Source of the DNA: Methylobacterium sp. J-070 | GTDB taxonomy: Bacteria > Pseudomonadota > Alphaproteobacteria > Rhizobiales > Beijerinckiaceae | DNA: 64,000 nt | Reading direction: 5' to 3' | NCBI RefSeq assembly: GCF_022829385.1 | Contig: NZ_JAKSXX010000235.1 | Location: 124,001-188,000, forward strand | Part shown: positions 34,313 through 42,772 of the stretch, piece by piece | Layout: every line of letters starts with the position of its first letter | Position numbering within the stretch: position 1 is the first letter of the stretch | The notes under the pieces: model-generated | Told to the model about the DNA's origin: nothing | Database searches by the model: none | The model's input: only the letters and a program-made list of their open reading frames with translations | Translations under genes and position numbers: made by a program

Positions 34313-36246
34313 GCGCTCCTCGCGATCTCGGAAACCGGAGAGTTAGACGGTGGCGCCCCGGAGTCCACCGCGACGGGCTCGCACAGGCGACGAAAATCGA
34401 GGGGTTGTACCGCGGGATGTCCGAGGAGGAGCGAAAGGAGGTCCTCCACGAAACGCCAGATGGCCGCGTCGTGGGCCAGATGATGGGTCAGCAGGCCCAC
34501 GGTCCGCCCAGCCGCGATATCGGCCGCGAGCCCCCGCAGCAGCGCGTCCGGATCGGCCAGGGAGCGCCCGCCGCGCCAGTCGATCGGGTCGAGCGTGGCG
34601 TCCCACCGCCGGAGGCCCGGGACCGGTGGGCCGGGAACCGCGGAGAGGCCGCGATAGCCGAGATCCGGCAGGACGGCCGCGAGCGACGGCGCCAGCCTGT
34701 TCCAGGGCGGCACGAAGACCGGCAGGAGCACCGCCGCCGGCAGACGGTCCCGGGCGATCCGGAAGGCCGCCGCGGCGTCGGCCCGCAGGGCCTCGAAGGG
34801 CCTGTGGGCGCCGAACTCCGCCGGCTTCTCCCCGGCCGGGGCATGGTTGCGGTGGGCGAGGCCGTGGATCGCGACGCTCACCCCTCCGGCGCCCTCGATC
34901 CGGCGACCGAGGGTGGGTTCCAGCCCGGCCGGGATGGCGGCGAGGAGGAGCGGGACGGCGTGCGCTTCGGCGAGGCCGATCAGGCGGTCGAGGGCCCGGG
35001 TCGCGGTCACCGCGTCGTCGTCGCGCCAGAAGAACGGCACCGACCGGTCGGGGGCGGCGGCGGCGTCGAGCGCCCTTCGCACCGCGTCGAACCCGGACCG
35101 CCCCGCGCGCCCGGGCGCACTGCGCCCGGCGTGCAGGGCCTCGACGATCGCCACCGAGCGGCGGGCGCCCCCGAGGTCGATCCCGTGCGGGCCGGGCAGG
35201 GGTGCAGCGCGTTGCGCGTCCACGGCGCGGAGGAGCGTGTCGCCGGAGACTTCCGCTTCCGGAAGCAGCCGGGCGAGGCCGCGGGCGGCCACGCGTTCCG
35301 CGCGCAACCGCTGCTCGGTCTCGCCGCCGGCCTCGAACGGCACCAGCACCGCTGGCGTTCCGGTCGCCAGGAGATCGACCACGGTGTTGTAGCCGCTCTG
35401 GCTCACCGAGACGGCGGCGCCGGCCAGAAGCGCCCGGTAGTCGGACCGCGCCCGCGTCACGGTCCCCTCCGGCAGGCCCCGCGCGATCACGGTCAGGGCC
35501 GGCTCCGGCACTCCGTGACCCGCCAGGATCCGCCAGCCGAGGTCCGGCCGCCGTCGGGCCGCATCCGCCGCCGTGCGCAGCAGGGTCAGGCCCGCCGGTC
35601 CCGATCCGGCGGCAACCAGAACACCCGCGCGGGCGACGGCCGGTCCGGCGCGGTCGCCTTCGTCCACGTAGCCGGTGTAGCGGACCTTCGCGGCCGTAGC
35701 GGGATCGAGCGGCCAGGAAGCGTCGAGGGGAGCGAGCGACGGATCGCCGTGCACCAGCACGGCATCGTAGAGGGTCGCCACCCGGTGATGGGCCTGCGCA
35801 ATCCGCTCCGGCCTCGCGGAGACGACCAGGATGTCGCGCACGGAGGCCAGAACCAGCGGACGCGGTCGGAGGGCGCGGGCAACCTCGACCAGGGCCAGGA
35901 ACTCCCCTGCGAGCGCCCGCCGCCCGAAGGGAAACAGTTCGGTGAGGACCGCGTCCGGTGCGAACGCCGCGACGGTCTCGATCGTCAGGGCGCGGCGGCG
36001 CGCCAGCAGGTCCGGATCGGCGGCGACGCCGTCGGGACCGAGGAGCGTGCCGAAGTCCGTGCCGGCGATCCGCAGCGGCGGCAGCTGCACGAGGCGCACG
36101 CCGTCGAGGCGCACCATCGGGGCCGGAACCCCGCCCGACACCAGGACGGCCTCGTGACCGGCTCCCGCGAAGGTTCGGGCCAGCGCCGCGGCCCGGGTGA
36201 GATGCCCGGCGCCGAGGAGATGCGTGACCGCAATCAGGACGCGCAT
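34309..36246 (-). CDS. MurG-like glycosyltransferase fused to NodB-like polysaccharide deacetylase domain
   Basis: A 645-residue two-domain protein. Residues 1-345 look like a GT-B glycosyltransferase: GAGHLTRAAALA (12-23), a switch to the second Rossmann half at VLVAAGSGPAGL (209-220), and the donor-site segment SQSGYNTVVDLLATGTPAVLVPFEAGGE (282-309). Residues about 400-620 carry carbohydrate-esterase-4 motifs: FFWRDDDA with D409-D411, HGLAHRNH with H461 and H465, PPWN (513-516) and LLTHH (585-589). No signal peptide, so cytoplasmic. The fusion suggests sugar addition and de-N-acetylation on the same acceptor. It overlaps both neighbouring genes. Confidence 0.78.
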   Translation of the reverse strand: MRVLIAVTHLLGAGHLTRAAALARTFAGAGHEAVLVSGGVPAPMVRLDGVRLVQLPPLRIAGTDFGTLLGPDGVAADPDLLARRRALTIETVAAFAPDAVLTELFPFGRRALAGEFLALVEVARALRPRPLVLASVRDILVVSARPERIAQAHHRVATLYDAVLVHGDPSLAPLDASWPLDPATAAKVRYTGYVDEGDRAGPAVARAGVLVAAGSGPAGLTLLRTAADAARRRPDLGWRILAGHGVPEPALTVIARGLPEGTVTRARSDYRALLAGAAVSVSQSGYNTVVDLLATGTPAVLVPFEAGGETEQRLRAERVAARGLARLLPEAEVSGDTLLRAVDAQRAAPLPGPHGIDLGGARRSVAIVEALHAGRSAPGRAGRSGFDAVRRALDAAAAPDRSVPFFWRDDDAVTATRALDRLIGLAEAHAVPLLLAAIPAGLEPTLGRRIEGAGGVSVAIHGLAHRNHAPAGEKPAEFGAHRPFEALRADAAAAFRIARDRLPAAVLLPVFVPPWNRLAPSLAAVLPDLGYRGLSAVPGPPVPGLRRWDATLDPIDWRGGRSLADPDALLRGLAADIAAGRTVGLLTHHLAHDAAIWRFVEDLLSLLLGHPAVQPLDFRRLCEPVAVDSGAPPSNSPVSEIARSA

Positions 36247-37511
36247 GCGGACAATCCCGAGCCGGCCTCCCGTGCCGGAGCCGGCAGACCCGCGGACGCC
36301 CGCAGCCGGTCGGCGATCAGCGCCACGGCGGCCTCCTCCGAGAAGTCGCGCACCAGCCGGGCCCGCGCGGCGGTGCCGAGGTTGTGCCGCAGTTCCGGAT
36401 CCCGCCCGAGCCGCACCAGGGCGGCGGCCAGCGCGGCGGGATCCCCCGCCGGAACCAGCAGGCCGTGGACGCCGGCGGTGATGAATTCCGGGGTGCCCCC
36501 GAAGGCGGTCGCCAGGATCGGAAGCGCCTGGCTCGCGGCCTCCATCAGCACGTTCGGAAGCCCGTCCCGGTCGCCCCCCGGAGCCTCCTTGGTCGGCAGG
36601 ACGAACAGGTCGGCCTCGCGCATCGCCGCGACCACGTCGGGCTGCGGCAGCGCCCCCCGGAACGCGATCCGGCCGGCGAGGCCCTGCGCGCCGACGCGCG
36701 CTTCCAGGCTGCGCGCCCGCTCGCCGCCTCCGATCAGCTCGAGGCGCCAGTGCAGGGCGCGGGGGAGGGTGGCGAGGGCGTCGATCAGGTCGTCGTGCCC
36801 CTTCTTGGCGACGAGGCGGCCGACGCAGAGCAGCCGGAGCGGCGCCCCCGGATCGGAGCCGTCGCGGGGCTCGCGCCGCGCCGGCGGTGCGGGGAAGCGG
36901 CCGAGATCGAGGCCGTGATAGGCGAGCCCCGTCCGGCCCGGGGCCAAGCTCTCGAGGCGGGCCAGCCCGTCCCGGGTGCAGGTCACCCCCCAGGCGGCGT
37001 CGCGCAGCTTCTCGGCCAGTTCCCAGTCCGGCGTGGTCCAGATGTCCTTGGCGTGGGCCGAGAAGCTCCAGCTGCGCCCGGTCAGGAGCGCGGCGTAGCG
37101 CGCGACGCTGGCGGGGGTGTGGAGGAAATGCACGTGGATGTGGCTCACCCCGTCCGGCAGCTCGCGGGCGAGCACCAGGGCCTGCCCGAGGCGGCGCAGG
37201 CGCGACACCGAGGGGTCGCGCCGCAGGTCGCGGGCGAAGAGGGCGAGGAGCGCGGGCAGGCACGGCCGCCGCAGGGCGGCGGCGAGGCCGCGCAACACCC
37301 GCACAGGCGCCGTGTGCAGGTATTCCGGCAGGTAAGCCACCGGGGCGCGGATCTGCCGATGCATCGGATGGCGGGCGCGGTCGCCCTGGCGCAGCGACCA
37401 GATCTCCAGCGGCAGGCCGCGCCGCTCAAGCGCCAGCACCTCCTGGGCGATGAAGGTCTCGGACAGCCGCGGGTAGCCCTTCAGCACCACGGCGATCCGG
37501 CCGGCCCTCAC
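36234..37511 (-). CDS. GT4-family glycosyltransferase
   Basis: Glycosyltransferase of 425 residues with the GT-B fold. N-terminal VVLKGYPRLSETFIAQEVLALERRG is typical of the GT4 group working on extracellular glycans. The linker LRLLCVGRLVAKKGHDDLI and the donor-binding EAPGGDRDGLPNVLMEAASQALPILAT, followed by GGTPEFI, are complete, including the E-x7-E-like motif. It starts at a GTG overlapping the preceding stop (GTGA), and its end overlaps the fusion gene by 13 nt. Sugar donor and acceptor are unknown. Confidence 0.88.
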   Translation of the reverse strand: MRAGRIAVVLKGYPRLSETFIAQEVLALERRGLPLEIWSLRQGDRARHPMHRQIRAPVAYLPEYLHTAPVRVLRGLAAALRRPCLPALLALFARDLRRDPSVSRLRRLGQALVLARELPDGVSHIHVHFLHTPASVARYAALLTGRSWSFSAHAKDIWTTPDWELAEKLRDAAWGVTCTRDGLARLESLAPGRTGLAYHGLDLGRFPAPPARREPRDGSDPGAPLRLLCVGRLVAKKGHDDLIDALATLPRALHWRLELIGGGERARSLEARVGAQGLAGRIAFRGALPQPDVVAAMREADLFVLPTKEAPGGDRDGLPNVLMEAASQALPILATAFGGTPEFITAGVHGLLVPAGDPAALAAALVRLGRDPELRHNLGTAARARLVRDFSEEAAVALIADRLRASAGLPAPAREAGSGLSACAS

Positions 37512-38746
37512 GAGAAGGCCCGCAGCGACGGCCGGTCGGCGCCGGCCCCGGCTAGGGCCCGGACCCGGCGCGCCACCGCGTCGAGCCCGTCGAGCAGGCC
37601 CGGCACCAGGACCCGCGACGGCTCGGTCTGATCCGGAAGGGCGCGCAGCGCCGCGGCCATCCGCGCCGGGGACCGCCCGTCCGACTCCATCAGGACCCGC
37701 ACGAGACCCAGACGCTCCGCGGCCAGCGCGCGGATCGCCTGCTCCCGGCGAGGCTCCGTTCGGGGGACGAGGATGGCGCGCCGGTCGAAGGAGAGGATCT
37801 CGCAGAACGTGTTGTAGCCGCCCATCGCCACCACGCCCGCGGCCTTGCGCATCAGGAACTCGATCTCGCTGTCGAAGGTGATGGCGGCGAGCCGGCCGGC
37901 AAGCGGGCGGATGCGCGCCGCGAAACCCTCGCGGTCGGCGGCTTCGAGGAACGGCCCGAACGCGATGAGCGCGGGGAGCGGAATCCCGGGATCGGCTTCG
38001 TAGGCGGCGATCACCCAGTCGATCAGCGCCGCCCCGTCGCCGCCGCCGCCGGGGGTCACGAGGATGAAGGGCCCATCCGCCATGGCGGGCTCCTCGCGGC
38101 CGGCGCGGCATTCCGGGAGGTCCCGGCGGAGATAGCCGGTGTAGGTCAGCCGGGCGTCGATCCGCGCGGCCATCGCGAGGTCGAGCGGCAGTGCCGCCAG
38201 GGGCGCGTGGATGCGGCTGAGGCCGTAGACCCAGATCTCGTCGTAGAACCGCGCCATCGTCTCGACCGCGCCCTTGCGCTCCCATTCCGGCACAAGCCGG
38301 TCGGCATCGTCGAGCACGTCGCGCAGGCCGAGGACCAGCCGGACCCCGCGGGCGGAGGCGGCTTCCAGGACCGGCATCAATTCACCCTGAAAGCCCGACG
38401 GCTCCTTGTCGACGAGGATCACGTCGGGCCGGAACGCCTCGCAGGCCCGGGCGATCACCGCCGAGCGCTGCGCGACGGTGATCGCCAGGGGGATCGACGC
38501 GTCAAGGCTGGCGTAGTTGCCGTCGGGGAACTTGGTGACCGGCGGCAGCCGGACCGTCCGCACGCCCGGCGCGAAGGCGAACCGGTCGATCACCGGCGAC
38601 CCGGAGACGATCATCGCCCGCGACCCACGGTTGCGCGACACGATCGCGTTCGCGATCGCCCGCGAGCGGCGCAGGTGGCCGAGCCCGAAGGTGTCGTGGC
38701 TGTAGATCAGGACACGGCAGGCGGGGGTCGGCTCGTCCACGCGCAT
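37508..38746 (-). CDS. predicted glycosyltransferase, COG4671/MurG-like
   Basis: Protein of 412 residues resembling the COG4671 predicted glycosyltransferases. SHDTFGLGHLRRSRAIANAI (16-35) is the MurG-like N-terminal glycine loop. The second half has ILVTPGGGGDG and MGGYNTFCEILSFDRRAILVPRTEPRREQ, the GT28-type donor site. It is the first gene of the eight-gene unit. The ATG at 38746 follows a region without family similarity. The 145 nt upstream separate it from a divergent GT87-type gene and must hold both promoters, though no clear -35/-10 pair stands out. Confidence 0.82.
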   Translation of the reverse strand: MRVDEPTPACRVLIYSHDTFGLGHLRRSRAIANAIVSRNRGSRAMIVSGSPVIDRFAFAPGVRTVRLPPVTKFPDGNYASLDASIPLAITVAQRSAVIARACEAFRPDVILVDKEPSGFQGELMPVLEAASARGVRLVLGLRDVLDDADRLVPEWERKGAVETMARFYDEIWVYGLSRIHAPLAALPLDLAMAARIDARLTYTGYLRRDLPECRAGREEPAMADGPFILVTPGGGGDGAALIDWVIAAYEADPGIPLPALIAFGPFLEAADREGFAARIRPLAGRLAAITFDSEIEFLMRKAAGVVAMGGYNTFCEILSFDRRAILVPRTEPRREQAIRALAAERLGLVRVLMESDGRSPARMAAALRALPDQTEPSRVLVPGLLDGLDAVARRVRALAGAGADRPSLRAFS

Positions 38747-38891
38747 CGAGAATGACCGCCTTGGTTGACGGCGCGAGGATCGCAGCCGCCGCCCTCTCGC
38801 ACAAGCTGCGTCGTGCGGCAAACCCTCCTGTTAACCGCGGCGGAACCGTCCGCACCTAGGATTCCGCCGGATCGAAACCGAAGGCCCCGCC

Positions 38892-40181
38892 ATGCTTGTG
38901 CCCTCATCGCCCCCGGCACCGGCAGGAGGCTTCTCACCGGAACGACCCGTCCCGCGCCGGGCGGCTCTCCGGGCCGACATCGCCGACCTGTTCCGCAGCG
39001 ATGCCCGGTTGTTCGTCTTCGCCCGGCGCGCCGCCGCCGTGCTGGTGCCGCTCGGGTTCGCCCTGGTGGTGATCGTGTACGGCACGGGACCGGAGCCGCG
39101 GCGGAACTGGTACGGCGACATGCTCGGCAACGATTTCAGCCAGGTCTGGGTGGCGGGCCGATCGGCGCTGGAGGGGCGCGGTGGCGAACCCTATGACCTG
39201 CCGGTCCATCTGGAGAACCTGAAGGCCGCCTTCGGGCCCGAATGCCGGTTCGCGTGGCACTACCCGCCGGTCTTCCTCCTGCCCGCCGCCGCCTTGGCGA
39301 CCCTGGACCCACAGCCGGCCTTCCTGCTCTGGACGATCCTGTCCCTCACGGTCTTCGCGCTGGCAATGCGGGTCGCAGCCGGCCGGTCGGATGCCGCCTG
39401 CGTCGCGCTCGCCCATCCGCTGGTCCTCTGCAACCTCGCCTACGGACAGAACGGCCTGTTCACCGCGTCGCTGCTCACCCTCGGCGCCGTTCTGGTCGAC
39501 CGGCGTCCGGTTCTCGCCGGGATCTGCTTCGGCCTCCTGGCCTACAAGCCGCAATTCGCCAGCCTGGCGCCGCTGCTCCTGCTCCTCACCAGCCGCCGCG
39601 CCTGCCTCGCGTCGTGCCTCGCGACGATCCTGACGCTCTGCCTCGCTTCGCTGGCGCTGTTCGGCACCGCACCCTGGATCGGCTTCCTGGGCACCCTCGG
39701 CGAGACCAACCGCATCATCCTGCAGAAGGCGATGGCCGGCCTGGAACTGAACGCCAGCGCCTTCGGCGCCGTCCGGCTGCTGGGCGGCTCGACGGCCGCC
39801 GCGTGGACGCTGCAGGCGGCGTCGGCGCTCCTGGCCCTGGCGGTCGCGCTCCGGACATGGCTACGACCCGCCGACCCGGACCTGCGCGCCGCCGCCCTCC
39901 TCGCGGCCGGGCCGCTGCTGTCGCCCTACGTCCCGGTCTACGACCTCGCGCCGCTGGTGCCGGCGACGCTGCTGTCGGCGCTCGTGGCGCACCGGACGGG
40001 CGGCCTGCGGCCGCACGAGCGCGTCCTCGTCTGCGCCGCGCCGCTCGCCGCGGTGATCCGGGAGACTGCGGGCTTCACCGGGCTCTCCCTCGGGCTGATC
40101 CTGAGCCTCGCGACCCTCGCGTGCATCGCGCATCGGGTGGCGCCGTGGTCCGTTCCGGGGCGCCGCCACGCGGCGGCCTGA
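38892..40181 (+). CDS. GT87-type (DUF2029) integral membrane glycosyltransferase
   Basis: Membrane protein of 429 residues with about ten hydrophobic segments. After TM1 (near 47-64) come the periplasmic acidic segment NDFSQVWVAGRSALEGRGGEPYDL and FAWHYPPVFLLPAAAL, the signature of the GT87 polyprenol-phosphate-mannose-dependent transferases. GQNGLFTASLL and AYKPQFA follow. Such enzymes use lipid-linked sugars on the outer face of the inner membrane. It diverges from the glycosyltransferase/transporter unit and may act on the same glycan. It converges on crtC. The acceptor is unknown. Confidence 0.85.
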   Translation: MLVPSSPPAPAGGFSPERPVPRRAALRADIADLFRSDARLFVFARRAAAVLVPLGFALVVIVYGTGPEPRRNWYGDMLGNDFSQVWVAGRSALEGRGGEPYDLPVHLENLKAAFGPECRFAWHYPPVFLLPAAALATLDPQPAFLLWTILSLTVFALAMRVAAGRSDAACVALAHPLVLCNLAYGQNGLFTASLLTLGAVLVDRRPVLAGICFGLLAYKPQFASLAPLLLLLTSRRACLASCLATILTLCLASLALFGTAPWIGFLGTLGETNRIILQKAMAGLELNASAFGAVRLLGGSTAAAWTLQAASALLALAVALRTWLRPADPDLRAAALLAAGPLLSPYVPVYDLAPLVPATLLSALVAHRTGGLRPHERVLVCAAPLAAVIRETAGFTGLSLGLILSLATLACIAHRVAPWSVPGRRHAAA

Positions 40182-40268
40182 AGGATCGGCCGAGGGCGGC
40201 GGCGCGCGATCGCCGATCGGATCGGTCGTCGGGCTGCCAACCGTCGGCCCGTCCGCCGGACCCGACGC

Positions 40269-41132
40269 TCATGCCCGGTTCAGCGGGCGCGGCATCCGGA
40301 AGGGCAGCATGAGCTGCACCAGCGGGTTCCGGAACCGGTCCAGCGACAGGCTCTCGTGCATCGCCCGCACGGGCTCGCCGCAGAGCGTCGAAGCCAGCAG
40401 CGACCGGGCGTAGAACGGCGTGTCCTCGTAGGTGGCGAGCACCCGCGCACGGCCGTCGTCGCTGCGGGTGTCGCGGGCCATGCGCCAGAACGAGGTCTTC
40501 GGCAGGGACGCGGCGGTGGGCGGGCGGATCTCGCGGCGGCCGCCGTCGGCGGAGAAGCGCAGCGACAGGTTTTGGCCGCCCCCCTCGCGGTGGCGGACAT
40601 CGTACAGGATCGCGGCGCCGTCCGGCAGGTCGGCCCGGCACCAGGTCCAGCTGGAGAAGGCCGCCCCGAGGGGCTCGTCGCCGTCGTTCGTGTCGAAGTA
40701 GCCGCTGCCGCTCCAGCGCAGCCCCGGCTCGTCGAAGGCGACCTCCACCCGCGAGGCCGGGGCCATCGGCCACCACCGGTGCCGGCCGGCCCGGTCGAGG
40801 TGGAACGGGCCGCCCGTGAAGCCGCGGGGCTCCAGCCGCACCGTGCCGCGGAGCCGGCGCGGCACCGGCGCGCCGCGCTCGTCGATCCGGATCGTCAGAG
40901 CGGTGCCGTCCCAGTGCATCGCGCTCGGACCGATGGCGATGTGGTCCGCGCTGCGCGACACGCTGGAGGCGCCGCGCTCGGTCATGGCGAAGCGGCTGCG
41001 GGCGCCGTACAGGACCACGTTCATCGCGCAATGGGCGAACGGGTCCCGGTCGGCGCTCCACCCGTAGTAGGGCGAGAACACGCTGCCGATGAACGCGATG
41101 ACGGTGAGGCCCTGACTTCCGTCGTCGCTCAC
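40269..41132 (-). CDS. crtC: hydroxyneurosporene synthase / carotenoid 1,2-hydratase
   Basis: Adds water across the 1,2 double bond of acyclic carotenoids. The diagnostic IAFIGSVFSPYYGWS and FMRMPRP-like C-terminus (LPFRMPRPLNRA) are present. The GTG at 41130-41132, overlapping the crtD stop as GTGA, gives 287 residues. However, the conserved family N-terminus (RFDGAVARGGYAWWYVDA) is encoded just upstream in the same frame, inside crtD, and has no nearby start codon; the next in-frame ATG is at 41330. The true N-terminus is therefore uncertain. The gene is co-transcribed with crtD. Confidence 0.85.
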   Translation of the reverse strand: MSDDGSQGLTVIAFIGSVFSPYYGWSADRDPFAHCAMNVVLYGARSRFAMTERGASSVSRSADHIAIGPSAMHWDGTALTIRIDERGAPVPRRLRGTVRLEPRGFTGGPFHLDRAGRHRWWPMAPASRVEVAFDEPGLRWSGSGYFDTNDGDEPLGAAFSSWTWCRADLPDGAAILYDVRHREGGGQNLSLRFSADGGRREIRPPTAASLPKTSFWRMARDTRSDDGRARVLATYEDTPFYARSLLASTLCGEPVRAMHESLSLDRFRNPLVQLMLPFRMPRPLNRA

Positions 41133-42664
41133 CGCATCGACGTACCACCACGCGTAGCCGCCCCGCGCGACCGCGCCGTCGAAGCGAGGTCGTCCAGGAT
41201 CGCCGCCGCCGCCAGCCGGCCCGACTGCGCCGCCATCGGCACGCCCGGGCCGGGATGGACCGAGCCCCCCGCCAGGTAGAGGCCCGGCACCGCCGTCCGC
41301 GCGCCCGCGCGCTTGAAGGTCGCCGCCCATCCCCGGGCCGCCCGTCCGTAGAGGGCGCCCCCCGTCCCGGGAAACAGGGCTTCGAAATCCCGCGGCGTCG
41401 TCGTCATTGCCGGCGATGCCAGGTCCAGGGTCAGCCCGCAGGCCTCCAGCCGGCGGAACAGGGTCCTGGCGCATGTCTCGATCTCCGGCGGCGTGAGCGG
41501 GCGCTCCCGGCCGTCCGCCGGGGCGTTGACGAGCATCAAGAGGCGCTCGGGCCCTTCGGGCGCCGGGCCGGCCTCGGTCCGATCCTGGGCGCAGACGTAG
41601 ACGGTCGGATCCGCGGGCAGGCGCCGCGCCCGCAGGATCGCGTCGAATTCCGCGCGATAGTCCCGCCCGAAGAAGACGGTGTGGTGCGCCAGGGGAAAGC
41701 CCCGCGCGGTCGCCACGGCACAGAGCGTCACGGCGGAGAGGGAGCGCTCGTCCGGGGCGAGCCGCTCGCCCGCCGCCGCGACCTCCGGCCCGAACAGGCC
41801 GGCGCCCAGCGCGGAACAATCGGCGTTGCAGACCACCCGGTCGGCCGGGATCCGCTCGCCGTCCGCCAGGACCACGCCGGTGACGCGGCCCGCCTCGGTG
41901 AGGATCCGCTCGACCGAGCGACCGTAGCGGAACGCCGCCCCCCGCTCGGCGGCGAGGTCCGCCACGGCCCGCGCCAGGTTGCTGAGGCCGCCCGCGATCG
42001 TCCAGACGCCCGCCTGCTCGACATGGGCGACGAGCATCAGCGTCGCGGGCGCGCTGAACGGGGAGGCGCCGCAATAGGTGGCATAGCGGCCGAACAGCTG
42101 CTGCAAGCGCGGATCGTGGAAGAACGTCCCAAGCGCGGACCAGAGGGTGGCGAAGGGCTGGATCCGCCAGAGGTCGCCGAGGCCCGAGAGGCCGACCCGG
42201 CGCGCGAGGCCGGCGGGGTTGGTCCGCCCCTCGCGGATGAACGGACCCTCCAGCGTCCTGTAGACCTCGGCCGACCGGGCGCAGAAGCGCCGGTAGCCAT
42301 CCGCCTCCCGGGCACCCGCGAAGGCCGTGATCGAAGCCGCCGACGCCTCGACATCCGCGAAGAGGTCGAGCCTCTCGTCGGAGCTCCAGGCATGGCGGGC
42401 GAGAAGCGTCGCCGGAGCCAGCGCGATCCGCTCGCCGAAGCGCGCGCCACAATCGGCGAACAGCTCCTCGAACACCCAGCGCATGGTGAACACGGTCGGG
42501 CCCGCCTCGATGGCGCGCCCGCCCGCCGGGACGCTGCGCATCTTCCCGCCGGGATGCGGCGCCCTCTCGACGACCGTGGTGTCAAGTCCGGCGGCCGCCA
42601 GCCGAACGGCGGCTGCAAGGCCGCCGATCCCGGCTCCGATCACAACGACGCGCTCTTGCGCCAC
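41129..42664 (-). CDS. crtD: hydroxyneurosporene/methoxyneurosporene desaturase
   Basis: FAD-dependent C-3,4 desaturase of acyclic carotenoids, 511 residues. FAD motif VVVIGAGIGGLAAA is at 6-19 and EAGPTVFTMRWVFEELF is the CrtD counterpart of the CrtI substrate segment. C-terminal YLAGGSVHPGPGVPMAAQSG closes the FAD site. It differs from CrtI at 17.0-18.5 kb in these segments. The GTG start has a GGAGCG-like site. It is transcribed away from crtE, sharing the control region with the PpsR-type operator, and overlaps the crtC frame. Confidence 0.92.
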   Translation of the reverse strand: MAQERVVVIGAGIGGLAAAVRLAAAGLDTTVVERAPHPGGKMRSVPAGGRAIEAGPTVFTMRWVFEELFADCGARFGERIALAPATLLARHAWSSDERLDLFADVEASAASITAFAGAREADGYRRFCARSAEVYRTLEGPFIREGRTNPAGLARRVGLSGLGDLWRIQPFATLWSALGTFFHDPRLQQLFGRYATYCGASPFSAPATLMLVAHVEQAGVWTIAGGLSNLARAVADLAAERGAAFRYGRSVERILTEAGRVTGVVLADGERIPADRVVCNADCSALGAGLFGPEVAAAGERLAPDERSLSAVTLCAVATARGFPLAHHTVFFGRDYRAEFDAILRARRLPADPTVYVCAQDRTEAGPAPEGPERLLMLVNAPADGRERPLTPPEIETCARTLFRRLEACGLTLDLASPAMTTTPRDFEALFPGTGGALYGRAARGWAATFKRAGARTAVPGLYLAGGSVHPGPGVPMAAQSGRLAAAAILDDLASTARSRGAATRGGTSMR

Positions 42665-42715
42665 GCTCGCTCCGCGCTCCGCCCGCGAAACCGGATTGAT
42701 CTCCGGCCGCCAAAG

Positions 42716-42746
42716 TGTCAATAAGAAATGACACTTGTTGCTGACA
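42716..42746. promoter_or_regulatory. PpsR/CrtJ-type operator between crtD and crtE
   Basis: TGTCAATAAGAAATGACA (42716-42733) is a full TGT-N12-ACA site. A second, degenerate copy with an intact right half, TGACACTTGTTGCTGACA (42729-42746), overlaps it. On the minus strand TTGTCA (42742-42747) and TTATTG (42719-42724), 17 nt apart, could be the crtD promoter, so repressor binding would cover it. The site lies between both divergent genes and could control both. Confidence 0.7.
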
Positions 42747-42772
42747 ACCGCAAACAACACCGGGGGCAGCCC

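Noticed and set aside
34132..36918. 928-codon plus-strand frame over the glycosyltransferase genes
   Set aside because: Antisense to genes with clear GT and CE4 motifs; Arg/Pro/Gly-rich throughout.
41130..41330. crtC starting at the ATG at 41330
   Set aside because: It would include the conserved N-terminal block but adds a Gly/Pro/Arg-rich leader inside crtD with no ribosome-binding site. It is kept as an open question in the findings, not adopted.
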